Shown here one piece after another: positions 24,021-32,081 of a DNA stretch of 64,000 bases. This stretch comes from Bacillota bacterium (lineage in GTDB: Bacteria > Bacillota > Clostridia > Oscillospirales > Oscillospiraceae). Position 1 is the first letter of the stretch, and the number at the start of each line of letters is the position of its first letter. The translations under genes and the position numbers were made by a program. The notes under the pieces are model-generated. The model had not been told where the DNA came from. It worked only from the letters and a program-made list of their open reading frames with translations, and ran no database searches. Where the stretch lies: assembly GCA_021768085.1 (NCBI GenBank), contig JAETOJ010000009.1, positions 25,100-89,099 on the forward strand, read 5' to 3'.

Positions 24021-25060
24021 AGGTTTCTCCTCCTTTTGTCTGCCTCCCGGACAGCGTTTTTCAAAACTGGCCGGATCGGTAGGACGTGCTTTTCATACTG
24101 TTTCTTGCCCGCACAATGTTTGAGCTGTCCGGCCCTGGACAGAATCCCCCTGGCCTGTTTCGGGTCTACCCGCCGCCGCGCCTCGATCCGTTTACTCGCC
24201 CTGGTGCATTGTCTTTTTAGGCGGAGGAGGTTTCGCTTGCGGATCATGGTCAAGCCCCGTTTCATGCGATACCCTACGGCGTCGACCATGCGCTTTCTCG
24301 TGTTGTATACTTGCCAATTTTCCTTTAGCCGTAGGCCCATACGGGCGAGGTATTCCATGATCGCCCGGATCGCCTTGTGTAACTTTTTCTTGTTCGGGCC
24401 GAAAAAAGTAAAATTGTCAATATACCTTGTATAGCGCCGGACTCCGAGCTTTTCCCGGATATAGTGATCCAGAGGCTCAAGGACGGCGTTTGCGAGCCAT
24501 TGAGAAATATAAAATCCTATTTTGATCCCGTTCTTGATGATCCTCCATATAAGATCAAGAAAAGCCCGGTCCTTAATTTTCCGGCGTAAAAATCGCATAA
24601 CCACGCGAGGGGATAGGGAATCATAAAATTTCTTAATATCCGCCTCGACGCCGTATTTCGTGCCCTTGCGGTCCTTGTCGAGCCATTTTTCAATAGCCTT
24701 TTTCTCTTTGTGCGGGCCCCGGCCCGGGATACTTCCGCAACAAAAGCGATCCATACCCCGCATAAGGATAGGGCGCAAAACCTGGACAATCATGTGATGG
24801 ATATATTGGTCCGGCCAGAGGGCGGGCTCGTGGATGATCCGGGTTTTCCCGGCTGTTGGGTCGTACCGCTCAAAGGTCCGGTCGGGTTTTGGGCGGAAGT
24901 CCCGGACGATCTCGCAAAGCTCCTCCGCCCGTTGCTCCTTCGTCCGTTCCACCCATTGGGCGGTTTTATTGTCTTTGCGGTCCTCGTTTATTTCCGCGAT
25001 CGCCTGGAGGGCGTTTTCCTTTGTTGCGAGGACCTCCATTAAAAATCCTGTTCGTTTCAT
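23996..25060 (-). CDS. Diversity-generating retroelement reverse transcriptase
   Basis: The product is 354 aa. The fingers/palm contain the catalytic Asp141 in EADIKKFYDSL and the DGR-type motif IGFYISQ (181-187, matching [LIVN]GxxxSQ). The main catalytic box reads YIDN (213-216) where reverse transcriptases normally have YxDD, so the second Asp is Asn. There is no maturase or endonuclease domain, which argues against a group II intron. The template repeat lies 145 bp upstream and the variable gene beyond it, the standard target-TR-RT order. It copies TR RNA with adenine-specific errors into the variable repeat. No Avd-type accessory gene was recognised. Confidence 0.92.
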   Translation of the reverse strand: MKRTGFLMEVLATKENALQAIAEINEDRKDNKTAQWVERTKEQRAEELCEIVRDFRPKPDRTFERYDPTAGKTRIIHEPALWPDQYIHHMIVQVLRPILMRGMDRFCCGSIPGRGPHKEKKAIEKWLDKDRKGTKYGVEADIKKFYDSLSPRVVMRFLRRKIKDRAFLDLIWRIIKNGIKIGFYISQWLANAVLEPLDHYIREKLGVRRYTRYIDNFTFFGPNKKKLHKAIRAIMEYLARMGLRLKENWQVYNTRKRMVDAVGYRMKRGLTMIRKRNLLRLKRQCTRASKRIEARRRVDPKQARGILSRAGQLKHCAGKKQYEKHVLPIRPVLKNAVREADKRRRNLCLNTRSA

Positions 25061-25204
25061 GTTCGCCTCTCGGATGTAAATAAATTTTCTTATTCACCTC
25101 ACGGTCTTTCAAATCCAAAAGGGCTTACTAAACCGTGTCCCTACGGCAATTTTTACCGAGCGGTATGGAAAAGGCTACGCGGTGAGACTGTTTCTTGAAT
25201 AAGT
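25061..25204. other. Gap between the template repeat and the reverse transcriptase gene
   Basis: This noncoding stretch belongs to the likely TR RNA and its leader into the reverse transcriptase gene. No other element was recognised in it. Confidence 0.5.
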
Positions 25205-25348
25205 AGGCGCGAGCCGAGGTTGCCGTTGGTGTTGGACGGCGCGTTGTTGCCGTTGAGGTAGAACGGCCCCGCGTTGGTGCCGTTGTTGTAGTTGCCGCCG
25301 ACATAGAGGGCCCGGACCCCGGTGTTATAGTTGCAATAATCCGGGACG
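25205..25348 (-). repeat. DGR template repeat (TR)
   Basis: This 144-bp sequence is repeated in the 3' end of the tail gene at 25484-25627. All 14 differences fall on adenines of the TR (minus strand) and none elsewhere. In the target frame the TR encodes an Asn-rich stretch from AAC/TAT codons (for example GGNYNNGTNAGPFYL). Twelve residues differ in the expressed copy, ten of them from Asn. Confidence 0.97.
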
Positions 25349-25438
25349 CGGGAGCCAAAAACCCGGTCGCATAGCGTAGCCAGTCCCTTATATTTGTATC
25401 CCTCCCTCCTATTCGTCAGTGTGTGCTTATCGTTACCT

Positions 25439-25475
25439 CCGGGGGGTTGCGACCCCCCGGTCCCCCTTTAGGGGA
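25439..25475 (-). promoter_or_regulatory. GC-rich hairpin downstream of the variable repeat
   Basis: A perfect 9-bp stem with a 4-base loop (CCGGGGGGT, loop, ACCCCCCGG; 25439-25460) is followed by a smaller TCCCC/GGGGA stem over the stop codon. In studied DGRs a short GC-rich hairpin or cruciform just after the variable repeat promotes retrohoming. This one starts 24 bp past the end of the repeat. Confidence 0.75.
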
Positions 25476-28020
25476 GTTTTTGAAGGCGCGAGCCGAGGAG
25501 GCCGTAGGTGTTGGACGGCGCGTTGTCGCCGCTGAGGTAGAACGGCCCCGCGCCGGCGCCGATGCTGTAGTAGCCGCCGACACAGAGGGCCCGGACCCCG
25601 GTGTAATAGCTGCAATAATCCGGGACGAACGTCGTCTCGGACCCGCCGACCTCCGAGGGATAGATAAAGCTCGGGTCGTTTGTGTCGTGGCCCCACGCCT
25701 TGATCCAGCCTCCCGTCGTGGCCCGCTTGTTGCTCCGTACCGTTGCCCCGGTCCCGTTGTAGCTGTCGGAGAAGTTGGCCGGGTTGTTGTAGGTGGAAAT
25801 ATTCGCGTCGGAGAAAATGATCCCGTCGCGCCACTCAAGGACGTTGCCCCACGGGTTTTCAATGTTCCGATACTGGACCGCCGTCTGGCCGTCCGTTCCG
25901 GCGGCGCGGCCCGTGTGGTATGTCATGGAATCCGTGGCCCCGGTGTTGATTTTCGCGCCGGAGCTCACGTTGCCCTGTCCGATCGCGGTCTGTCCGTTCC
26001 AATCCGCATACTCCACGATATACAAAAACCACCATGTCAAATGTAAAGCAATATCCGCTTGCCAGTAGGTCGCGCCGAGGGCGTGAATCCCGCTCCTGAA
26101 GGTGGCGAGGGGCGTCGAGACTTTCGGGGCCTGTCCGCTCCTGGACATATAGGAGCCGTCGCACTCATAGCGGCCAATATAGACCACGTCGCGCTCGCCC
26201 TTGCCGTCCCCGCGGTCCCGGTGGGCCGGGGATACCTGATAGCCCGGAGTCGCCTTGTCCGCGATCTGGACCTTAAAGGGCGCGTGAGATACCTTTACCC
26301 AATATTTCGGAATGGCGACGAGGACGTTATTCCCGTCCGTGGTTTTCGTCATGCCGGACCACGGGAGGCGGTTGTCAAAGGGGGAGGACCCGGCCCCGTT
26401 GCCGACGGCTGGGACGGGGTCCGTAAAGAGGCCCGCGTCGTCCGTCCTGGTGAGCTTGGTCGTGCTGGAGCCGTCCCACGACGCGCCGTAGATGTGGACA
26501 TAGGCGAGGGAGATCGTTTTCGACTGGCCGGAGGCGGTGATCTGGACCGTCCCGCTCGCCTCCTGTCCGCTCTTTGTGGCGGTGATCGTATAGGTCCCGG
26601 CCTCCTTTACCGTAAAGACGGCGGAGCCCGTAGAGGTCTTTGTCTGCGTGTTGGAGCCCTTCGCACAAGTAACGGTCGAGCCGCTCTCCACGTTGACGGT
26701 GATCGTCGCGGAGAAAAATTCAAGGTTGAGGGTTTTCGACTGGCCGCCCGCCGTGATCTGGACGCTCCCGCTCGTGGTCTCCCCGTTCATGGAGCCTACG
26801 ATCTGCCACGTCGCCGCATTGTGGATCGTAAACACGACGGAGCCGTTAGAGGTCCCGTCGAGGGTGGTCGTCCCGTCCGTACAAGTGACATAGGCCCCGG
26901 CGGCGATATTGACGGTGATCGTGGATCGGAAATATTCGAGGGTGAGGGTCTCCGACTGGCCGGAGGCGGTGATCTGGACCGTTCCGCTCGTGGTCTCGTC
27001 CCCCGTGGTGGCCGTTATGGTGTAGGTGGCCGCCGAGGTAACGGTAAAGACGACGGAGCCCGTCTCGGAGGTTTTGGTCTGCGTCTTTCCGCCGCCCTCG
27101 CATACCACGGAGGAGCCCGCCTCCACGTTGACGGTGATCGTGGACTCAAAAAAGGCCAGGGCGGCGGCGTACTGTTTCGCCGTGTCGACCACGACGTCGA
27201 CGGTGTTCGAGGGGAGGCCGTCCCGCTCCGCCGAGACGCTCCAGGTCCCATAATCCGGGACATTGAACACGACCGCCGCGCCCGTGGAGGTCTGCTCGTA
27301 GCTCTTGGAGCCGTTGGAGCACGTCACGGCGGCCCCCGCCGCCACGGTCACAATAATTTGAGGATAGAGGCCGCCCGCCGCCTGTGCGGCCTCCAGGGCC
27401 TCGTCTGCGGTCTCCAGGGCCTCCGTCGCCGCGGCCTGGGCGGTGCTGGCCGCCGAGGAGGCGGAGGCCGCCGCGGTCTGTGCTGTCTCCGCCGCACCCT
27501 GGGCCGTGGCCGCCGCGTCCGCCGCGGTCTGTGCGTCCTCCTTTGCCTGTGCGGCGTCCTGGGCCGCCTGTGTGGCCGTCGTGGCCGCCGTCGTAGCTTT
27601 ACCCTCCGCCGCCGCCGCGGCCTCCTGGGCGGCTTTTGCGGCGTCCTTGGCGTCCTTTGCCGAGGTCCCCGCCGCTGTTGCGGCCTCCTGGGCCGTTGTG
27701 GCCGCGTCCCTGGTCTCCGTAACGGCGGCGATCAGGTCGGCATGGTCCTTTGCGGTGAAGTTCCGCCCGATCAGCTCCCCCGCCGTCCATGCCTTGGCGG
27801 TTCCTTCGACGCCCCTTTGACAGCCGGAGAGGGCGGTCTCCGTTTTGGCCGTATAGAGGATGGTCTCGCCCTCCTCGTCGGTGCCAATGGTGGCGAGGTT
27901 CGGGGCGGGCGGAAACGCCGAGACGTCCGAGACTTCGATAATGGAGTCCGCCGCGCCGATATTGTTCGTGAGGGTGGCTTGCGGTGAGAACGGAATACCG
28001 GGATAGAGTGTTGTCGCCAT
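25468..28020 (-). CDS. DGR-diversified tail fibre/receptor-binding protein
   Basis: The product is 850 aa. Residues 1-100 form an N-terminal attachment part. About 100-215 is an Ala-rich coiled coil with heptad-like AAQEAA/AAEGKA units. About 220-510 is four Ig-like beta repeats of about 72 aa, each starting like STITVNVEAGS and ending like SGTVQITASGQSKTL. The C-terminal third is a formylglycine-enzyme/C-type-lectin fold carrying the variable repeat at its end (SRLQKLP). It most likely sits at the tail tip as a trimeric fibre and binds a host surface ligand, with binding diversified by the retroelement. Confidence 0.93.
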   Translation of the reverse strand: MATTLYPGIPFSPQATLTNNIGAADSIIEVSDVSAFPPAPNLATIGTDEEGETILYTAKTETALSGCQRGVEGTAKAWTAGELIGRNFTAKDHADLIAAVTETRDAATTAQEAATAAGTSAKDAKDAAKAAQEAAAAAEGKATTAATTATQAAQDAAQAKEDAQTAADAAATAQGAAETAQTAAASASSAASTAQAAATEALETADEALEAAQAAGGLYPQIIVTVAAGAAVTCSNGSKSYEQTSTGAAVVFNVPDYGTWSVSAERDGLPSNTVDVVVDTAKQYAAALAFFESTITVNVEAGSSVVCEGGGKTQTKTSETGSVVFTVTSAATYTITATTGDETTSGTVQITASGQSETLTLEYFRSTITVNIAAGAYVTCTDGTTTLDGTSNGSVVFTIHNAATWQIVGSMNGETTSGSVQITAGGQSKTLNLEFFSATITVNVESGSTVTCAKGSNTQTKTSTGSAVFTVKEAGTYTITATKSGQEASGTVQITASGQSKTISLAYVHIYGASWDGSSTTKLTRTDDAGLFTDPVPAVGNGAGSSPFDNRLPWSGMTKTTDGNNVLVAIPKYWVKVSHAPFKVQIADKATPGYQVSPAHRDRGDGKGERDVVYIGRYECDGSYMSRSGQAPKVSTPLATFRSGIHALGATYWQADIALHLTWWFLYIVEYADWNGQTAIGQGNVSSGAKINTGATDSMTYHTGRAAGTDGQTAVQYRNIENPWGNVLEWRDGIIFSDANISTYNNPANFSDSYNGTGATVRSNKRATTGGWIKAWGHDTNDPSFIYPSEVGGSETTFVPDYCSYYTGVRALCVGGYYSIGAGAGPFYLSGDNAPSNTYGLLGSRLQKLP
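25484..25627 (-). repeat. DGR variable repeat (VR)
   Basis: This is the last 144 bp of homology inside the tail-protein gene, ending 16 bp before the stop. It encodes the C-type-lectin-fold segment VRALCVGGYYSIGAGAGPFY through LLGSRL. Twelve residues differ from the template-encoded version. Confidence 0.97.
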
Positions 28021-28031
28021 AGAAAAACCTC

Positions 28032-30071
28032 CTAAACTGTTTTATCCCCGCGGGATTGAATAAAGCCTTGCACGATCAAGTCAATACTGATATAGGCGAG
28101 GTCGTCCGGGCGCACCTCCAGAGATAGCCAGCTCCCCCGGGGGATCATGTTGTCCGATCCCGTCAAGAGGTCCGTAATATCAAGCTCCGCCGTCCTCCCG
28201 GAGAAATCCGCCTTTTTCGCCCCGTTGATGTAGAGGCCGAATTTTTGAGGGTTCCCATACTGATAAATTCCCGGCGTGATATTGTGGGAATGAGAGGGGA
28301 CCGTTACCTTGTGGGAGTGCCCCGGGATCGTGATCGTGTGCCTGTGGTCCGGGATGGTGACGCGGTGGGAATGGCCCGGGATCGTGGTCGTGTGGGAGTG
28401 CGCCGGGATGGTGACGCGGTGGGTGTGGTCGTCTACGGTGTGCGTGTGCGACGGGATCATGTGAGAGTGCGCCGGGTGGATATGAGCGCCGGAGTCCACC
28501 CAATTCTCATACCCTGCCGCAATCACGGCCCCGTCCTCCGTCTTTCCCCCATAGACCGCGAGTTTTACTCCATTATGGAGGCCGTGGTTATGTACCGCCT
28601 GCCCGGTGGTCTCATGCGGGAGGACGTTCGAGCTCTCAAGGGCCGTCGCGCTGGAGGTGGCCCCGCCGCCGCTGGAGGTTGTTTGTCCGCCGCCGCTGGA
28701 GCTGGTGGCCGTGGTCCGGCCCCCGTCGGAGCTTGTCCGGGTTTGGTCGTCGCTGGTGGTGGTGGTCGAGGTGGTCCGGCCCCCGTCGGAGCTTGTCCGG
28801 GTTTGGTCGTCGCTCGTGGTGGAGGTGACGACCTTCGCCGCGTCGCTCTCTGTGCTCTTGGAGTAGGCCCGGAATTTCGCCACTCTTACCTTGACGAGGA
28901 CCTTGTTTATAATCCGCATTTCCGCCGGGATGAAAAAGTCCATAACTGCCCCGGAGGCGGCGTCGCAATTCGCTTGGAGGGCTTGGCTATAAATTTGCGT
29001 GGCCCCCTGTGCATAGGTCTGTTCTATCCTCTGTCGGTCCGCCATATCGGCCAGGGAGGAGGCGATCGAGGTCTCCTTGTTCGCCACTACCAAAGAGGAC
29101 CGCTCCACGTCCTCATAATCCCGCTTGATCTCCGTAATGAACGTGTCCACGTTCTCCCCGATCTCCGGGTAAACCATGCGGAGGCGTTTCCCTATGGCCG
29201 CCTTGTCAAAGTCGGAGGCGGTCATTTCCTGATAGCCTACGGAATAGGAGACGGCGGGCTCCTGGAGCTCCTGGAGCATAGCCGCCGCCGCGGCCTTGAG
29301 GGAGGCCGGGTCCTCATAGCGGCGGTCCGTCCATACCCTTTCTATGATCCCGTATTTATCCGTGATCGCTTTCGGGCTCTGGAGGTATGGGACGCCGCCG
29401 TTCACGCTCCCGATCCCGAGCTGGTTCACGCCCTCGCCATAGCCGAGGGGATAGAGGCGGGTCACGATATTTTGAGGGTCCCTTTGCCGCTGGTAGCTCG
29501 TCATATTGTGCCGCCGCCGGACGTACATTTCCGGGCGGCCTGTGGTGTCCAGCCGCTTTAATGACAGCCGCCACGGATAGACCGCCGTATTTGTCCGCCA
29601 TATATAGGGGCCCGCGAGGGGCGTCGCCACGGAAAAGAGGGCGGAGAGGAGGGACTCTTGCTCCCACCCGTATTCAAATTGGTTTCGATAGTCGCACTCG
29701 TCCAGGACCCAATTTTTCACAAGCTGGTGATCCAGGACGTACCGGATCACGTCCGGGGTGTAGGTCCCGAGGTTCCCGACGACGTGATACCCGAAAAGGA
29801 TATTGTCGATCAGGGTAGCGAGGACGTGTTCGCATTGATAGGCCACGCTCCCGGACTCGTCCACGGCGAGGGTCTCCGGCATGATCCGGTAAAGCTCCCC
29901 GCCGTTGTGCCGGACATAATAGAACGGCTTGCAATACTCATTTTTCGGGTCCTTGTAGGGGAGGGAGAAATAGAGATACCAAACGGCGTTTATCCGCTGT
30001 TGTTCTGAAATAGCGTGGGCGTTCTCCGCGATCGCTACCCGCCGCCGCGATTTATCAAAAATTTCTATCAT
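28032..30071 (-). CDS. Tail-associated (Tal/endopeptidase-tail type) protein with a His-rich HxH region
   Basis: The product is 679 aa. The N-terminal 370 or so residues match siphophage tail-tip baseplate proteins of the Tal class (MIEIFDKSRRRVAIAENAH, then CEHVLATLIDNILFGYHVVG). A Ser/Thr/Gly linker with an internal 20-aa duplication follows. Then comes a 60-residue stretch of at least seven HxH units (HSHMIPSHTHTVDDHTH and so on) and a beta-rich end. HxH repeats bind iron in the needle of T4 long tail fibres, so a metal-stabilised trimeric needle is likely. It lies next to the DGR target gene. Confidence 0.8.
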   Translation of the reverse strand: MIEIFDKSRRRVAIAENAHAISEQQRINAVWYLYFSLPYKDPKNEYCKPFYYVRHNGGELYRIMPETLAVDESGSVAYQCEHVLATLIDNILFGYHVVGNLGTYTPDVIRYVLDHQLVKNWVLDECDYRNQFEYGWEQESLLSALFSVATPLAGPYIWRTNTAVYPWRLSLKRLDTTGRPEMYVRRRHNMTSYQRQRDPQNIVTRLYPLGYGEGVNQLGIGSVNGGVPYLQSPKAITDKYGIIERVWTDRRYEDPASLKAAAAAMLQELQEPAVSYSVGYQEMTASDFDKAAIGKRLRMVYPEIGENVDTFITEIKRDYEDVERSSLVVANKETSIASSLADMADRQRIEQTYAQGATQIYSQALQANCDAASGAVMDFFIPAEMRIINKVLVKVRVAKFRAYSKSTESDAAKVVTSTTSDDQTRTSSDGGRTTSTTTTSDDQTRTSSDGGRTTATSSSGGGQTTSSGGGATSSATALESSNVLPHETTGQAVHNHGLHNGVKLAVYGGKTEDGAVIAAGYENWVDSGAHIHPAHSHMIPSHTHTVDDHTHRVTIPAHSHTTTIPGHSHRVTIPDHRHTITIPGHSHKVTVPSHSHNITPGIYQYGNPQKFGLYINGAKKADFSGRTAELDITDLLTGSDNMIPRGSWLSLEVRPDDLAYISIDLIVQGFIQSRGDKTV
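28711..28814. repeat. Tandem duplication inside the tail-tip gene
   Basis: A 44-bp sequence starting GTGGTCCGGCCCCCGTCGGA occurs at 28711 and again at 28771, a 60-bp period. It encodes the repeated DDQTRTSSDGGRTT linker and preserves frame. Length change by recombination is likely. Confidence 0.85.
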
Positions 30072-30766
30072 AGGTATCTCTCCGTATAAATGAGCTGTCC
30101 CCGGAGCTGGCCGCCGGAGGCGCTCTCAATAATGAGCCGGAGGAGGTCGCGGGAAATGTTGATCCAGTCCCCGGACTGTGTATGCAAGGCGTTTTCCCCG
30201 TCCAGGAGGACGAGGAAAAGCCCGCTATCTATCCGCAATTCTCCCCCGGGCGGGATCGTGAGCTGGAGGGTCGTCCGTTCTGTGGTCTGTGAGGTTGCCT
30301 CTAACATGGAGGTCAGGACCTCGGAGCCCTTGAGGAGGGCCGGGACATTCTTCGATCCCGCCGCCGCCGCGGCGAGGCGGTCCGCAAGCTCCAGGGGGGC
30401 GGGGACATTCTTCGCGCCCTGGGCCTGTGCGGTCAGCGTGTCCCGGGCGGCCAGCGCCGCGGGCGTGTTCTTCTGGCCGTACATGGAGCCCCGGAGGGCC
30501 TCGGATAGGGCGGCCCGGGTCACTACGTCCGCCGACATTTTCGCCGTCGTAAAGAGGCCGGAGGCCGCCGAGAACGCGGAAATAACGGAGACCGTCCCCC
30601 GGGCGGAGCCCTGGAGGGCCTCCGCGTATTTGTCCCGAAAATCGACGGGGATCGCGGCCCCGGCGACCGCTCCCATAGCCTCGGAAAAGCTCTCCGCGAT
30701 CTCGACCGTCTTTGTCTCCTGGTTGACGGAATACCGGGCGAGGCTATACCGCCTATCGTTATACAT
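30068..30766 (-). CDS. Tail protein with three short internal repeats
   Basis: The product is 232 aa, not matched to a named family. The middle has three 20-residue units: YGQKNTPAALAARDTLTAQA, QGAKNVPAPLELADRLAAAA and AGSKNVPALLKGSEVLTSML. The C-terminal 80 residues look like a beta-sandwich (LTIPPGGELRIDSGLFLVLL). It overlaps its neighbours by a few bases within the tail-tip operon, so it is a structural or assembly protein of the tail tip. Confidence 0.6.
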   Translation of the reverse strand: MYNDRRYSLARYSVNQETKTVEIAESFSEAMGAVAGAAIPVDFRDKYAEALQGSARGTVSVISAFSAASGLFTTAKMSADVVTRAALSEALRGSMYGQKNTPAALAARDTLTAQAQGAKNVPAPLELADRLAAAAAGSKNVPALLKGSEVLTSMLEATSQTTERTTLQLTIPPGGELRIDSGLFLVLLDGENALHTQSGDWINISRDLLRLIIESASGGQLRGQLIYTERYL

Positions 30767-31545
30767 TAGTTGATCCCTACCTCCACGGCCCCCTCCGCGA
30801 TCGTGGGCATATACCCGCGCTTGAGCTCCACGGACTCCGTCAGGGGCTTAATATAGACGGGCTCGCCGGAGGTCTCGGCGGAGTAGAGGGCGGAATAGGT
30901 CCAGGTCCCCCACGCGGTCGAGGGCCTGGGAAACGCCGCCGCCGTGGAGTTTCGGGCGATAATCTGGCCGGAGGTCTGCTCCGCCGGGGCCCCAAAGGTG
31001 AGCGCGACCCGCTGGTAATTGTCGCCGGACAGCTCGGAGCCCGCCGCCTCCGGCGATCCGTTCCAGAGGGAAAAATAGGGCGTGATCCCCTGGATCGAGT
31101 TCCCCCGGAAGATGTTCAAAACCTTCGTTTTCCACGCCTTGGAGAGGTTCCCGGTGAGGTAGAAAAGCACGTCCCCGGCCAGGAATACGGGGGGCTCCTC
31201 CGCCCCGATAATGAGCGGCTCCACAAGCTCGCCCCGGGCGAGCATATTCCCGCCCGTGAGGGAATCCACGACGCCGATATGTGTAATAGTTCCCGCCGCC
31301 GAGACGGGGGTCGGGAAAGTAATGTCGGTGAGGTTCTGAATCCCGATCCCGCCGTTAGAATCGGCCGGCGCGGAAAAGTCAATTTCCATCCGCTTATATC
31401 CGGTATAGCTTACCTCCGTCCCTCCCGCTCCGGTCTCGCCGGGGTCGTTAAGGTAGAGGGCGAGGTAGCATTTCGCCGGAGCCGCAAAAGTGACGCCGCG
31501 GAGGGCGTTCAAAATCCCGTTTTCCAGGTAGTCGCAAGCGTACAT
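30766..31545 (-). CDS. Tail fibre-like structural protein with a duplicated domain
   Basis: The product is 259 aa from the ATG at 31545, preceded by AAGGAG. Two halves look related: YLALYLNDPGETGAGGTEVS with TGYKRMEIDFSAP, and TPYFSLWNGSPEAAGSELS with DNYQRVALTFGAP. Each contains an aromatic strand followed by a Tyr-Lys/Gln-Arg motif, as in phage tail-fibre-type proteins of siphophages. It probably belongs to the baseplate. Confidence 0.65.
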   Translation of the reverse strand: MYACDYLENGILNALRGVTFAAPAKCYLALYLNDPGETGAGGTEVSYTGYKRMEIDFSAPADSNGGIGIQNLTDITFPTPVSAAGTITHIGVVDSLTGGNMLARGELVEPLIIGAEEPPVFLAGDVLFYLTGNLSKAWKTKVLNIFRGNSIQGITPYFSLWNGSPEAAGSELSGDNYQRVALTFGAPAEQTSGQIIARNSTAAAFPRPSTAWGTWTYSALYSAETSGEPVYIKPLTESVELKRGYMPTIAEGAVEVGIN

Positions 31546-31547
31546 AA

Positions 31548-32081
31548 TCAAACACTCCTTTTTATGGCCGTTATGGTGACGGTGAGGACGTCCGCGTCGG
31601 AGAGGTTCCTCAAGACGATAATGCAAGGGGTCTCCGCTGTGCCCTGGTAGTCGACCGGGTTCTCCCCGGAGGCGATCGGCTGGGTCACGGTCCGCCCGAG
31701 GGCAAAGGGCGGGTTATAGTTCCATGTGAGATCAAACTCCCCGTATTTGAGGTGTTGCGCCATAGGGGGGCCGCCGGAGATACGGGCCGTATAGTATTTG
31801 TCCGGCTCCTTATCGTAGGTGAGCCGCCCGGTCCCGGACAGCCAATAGGCGATCTCCCGGCATACCTCCGGGACGGTTTTCCCGCTCGGGCATTTGAACG
31901 CACAATGAATAGTCTCGGCCCGCTCGTCGTATACGTTCCCGACCACGCCGTCATAATAGCCGGAGCGGCCAGGAATGACGACTTTCCCCTCCCGCCGCGG
32001 GGGGAGAATGATCCGGCTCGTGTCCTGTGTGTAAATCCCGAATTTGCTACTATGAACGCCCCGGAAAGAAAATCCGCTCAT
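31548..32081 (-). CDS. Distal tail (Dit-like) protein
   Basis: The product is 177 aa. The N-terminal pattern GFSFRGVHSSKFGIYTQDTS and RIILPPRREGKVVIPGRSGYYD is the usual start of siphophage Dit proteins, which form the hexameric hub at the tail end. It lies between tape measure and tail-tip genes as expected. The start overlaps the tape-measure stop (ATGA). Confidence 0.8.
   Translation of the reverse strand: MSGFSFRGVHSSKFGIYTQDTSRIILPPRREGKVVIPGRSGYYDGVVGNVYDERAETIHCAFKCPSGKTVPEVCREIAYWLSGTGRLTYDKEPDKYYTARISGGPPMAQHLKYGEFDLTWNYNPPFALGRTVTQPIASGENPVDYQGTAETPCIIVLRNLSDADVLTVTITAIKRSV

Noticed and set aside
25128..25358. Open frame across the template repeat as a protein gene
   Set aside because: It is in another frame from the variable gene, has no ribosome site and coincides with the noncoding template repeat.
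26059..27987. Long plus-strand frame opposite the tail fibre gene
   Set aside because: It is a mirror of the GC-rich coding strand; the opposite frame has clear domains and repeats.
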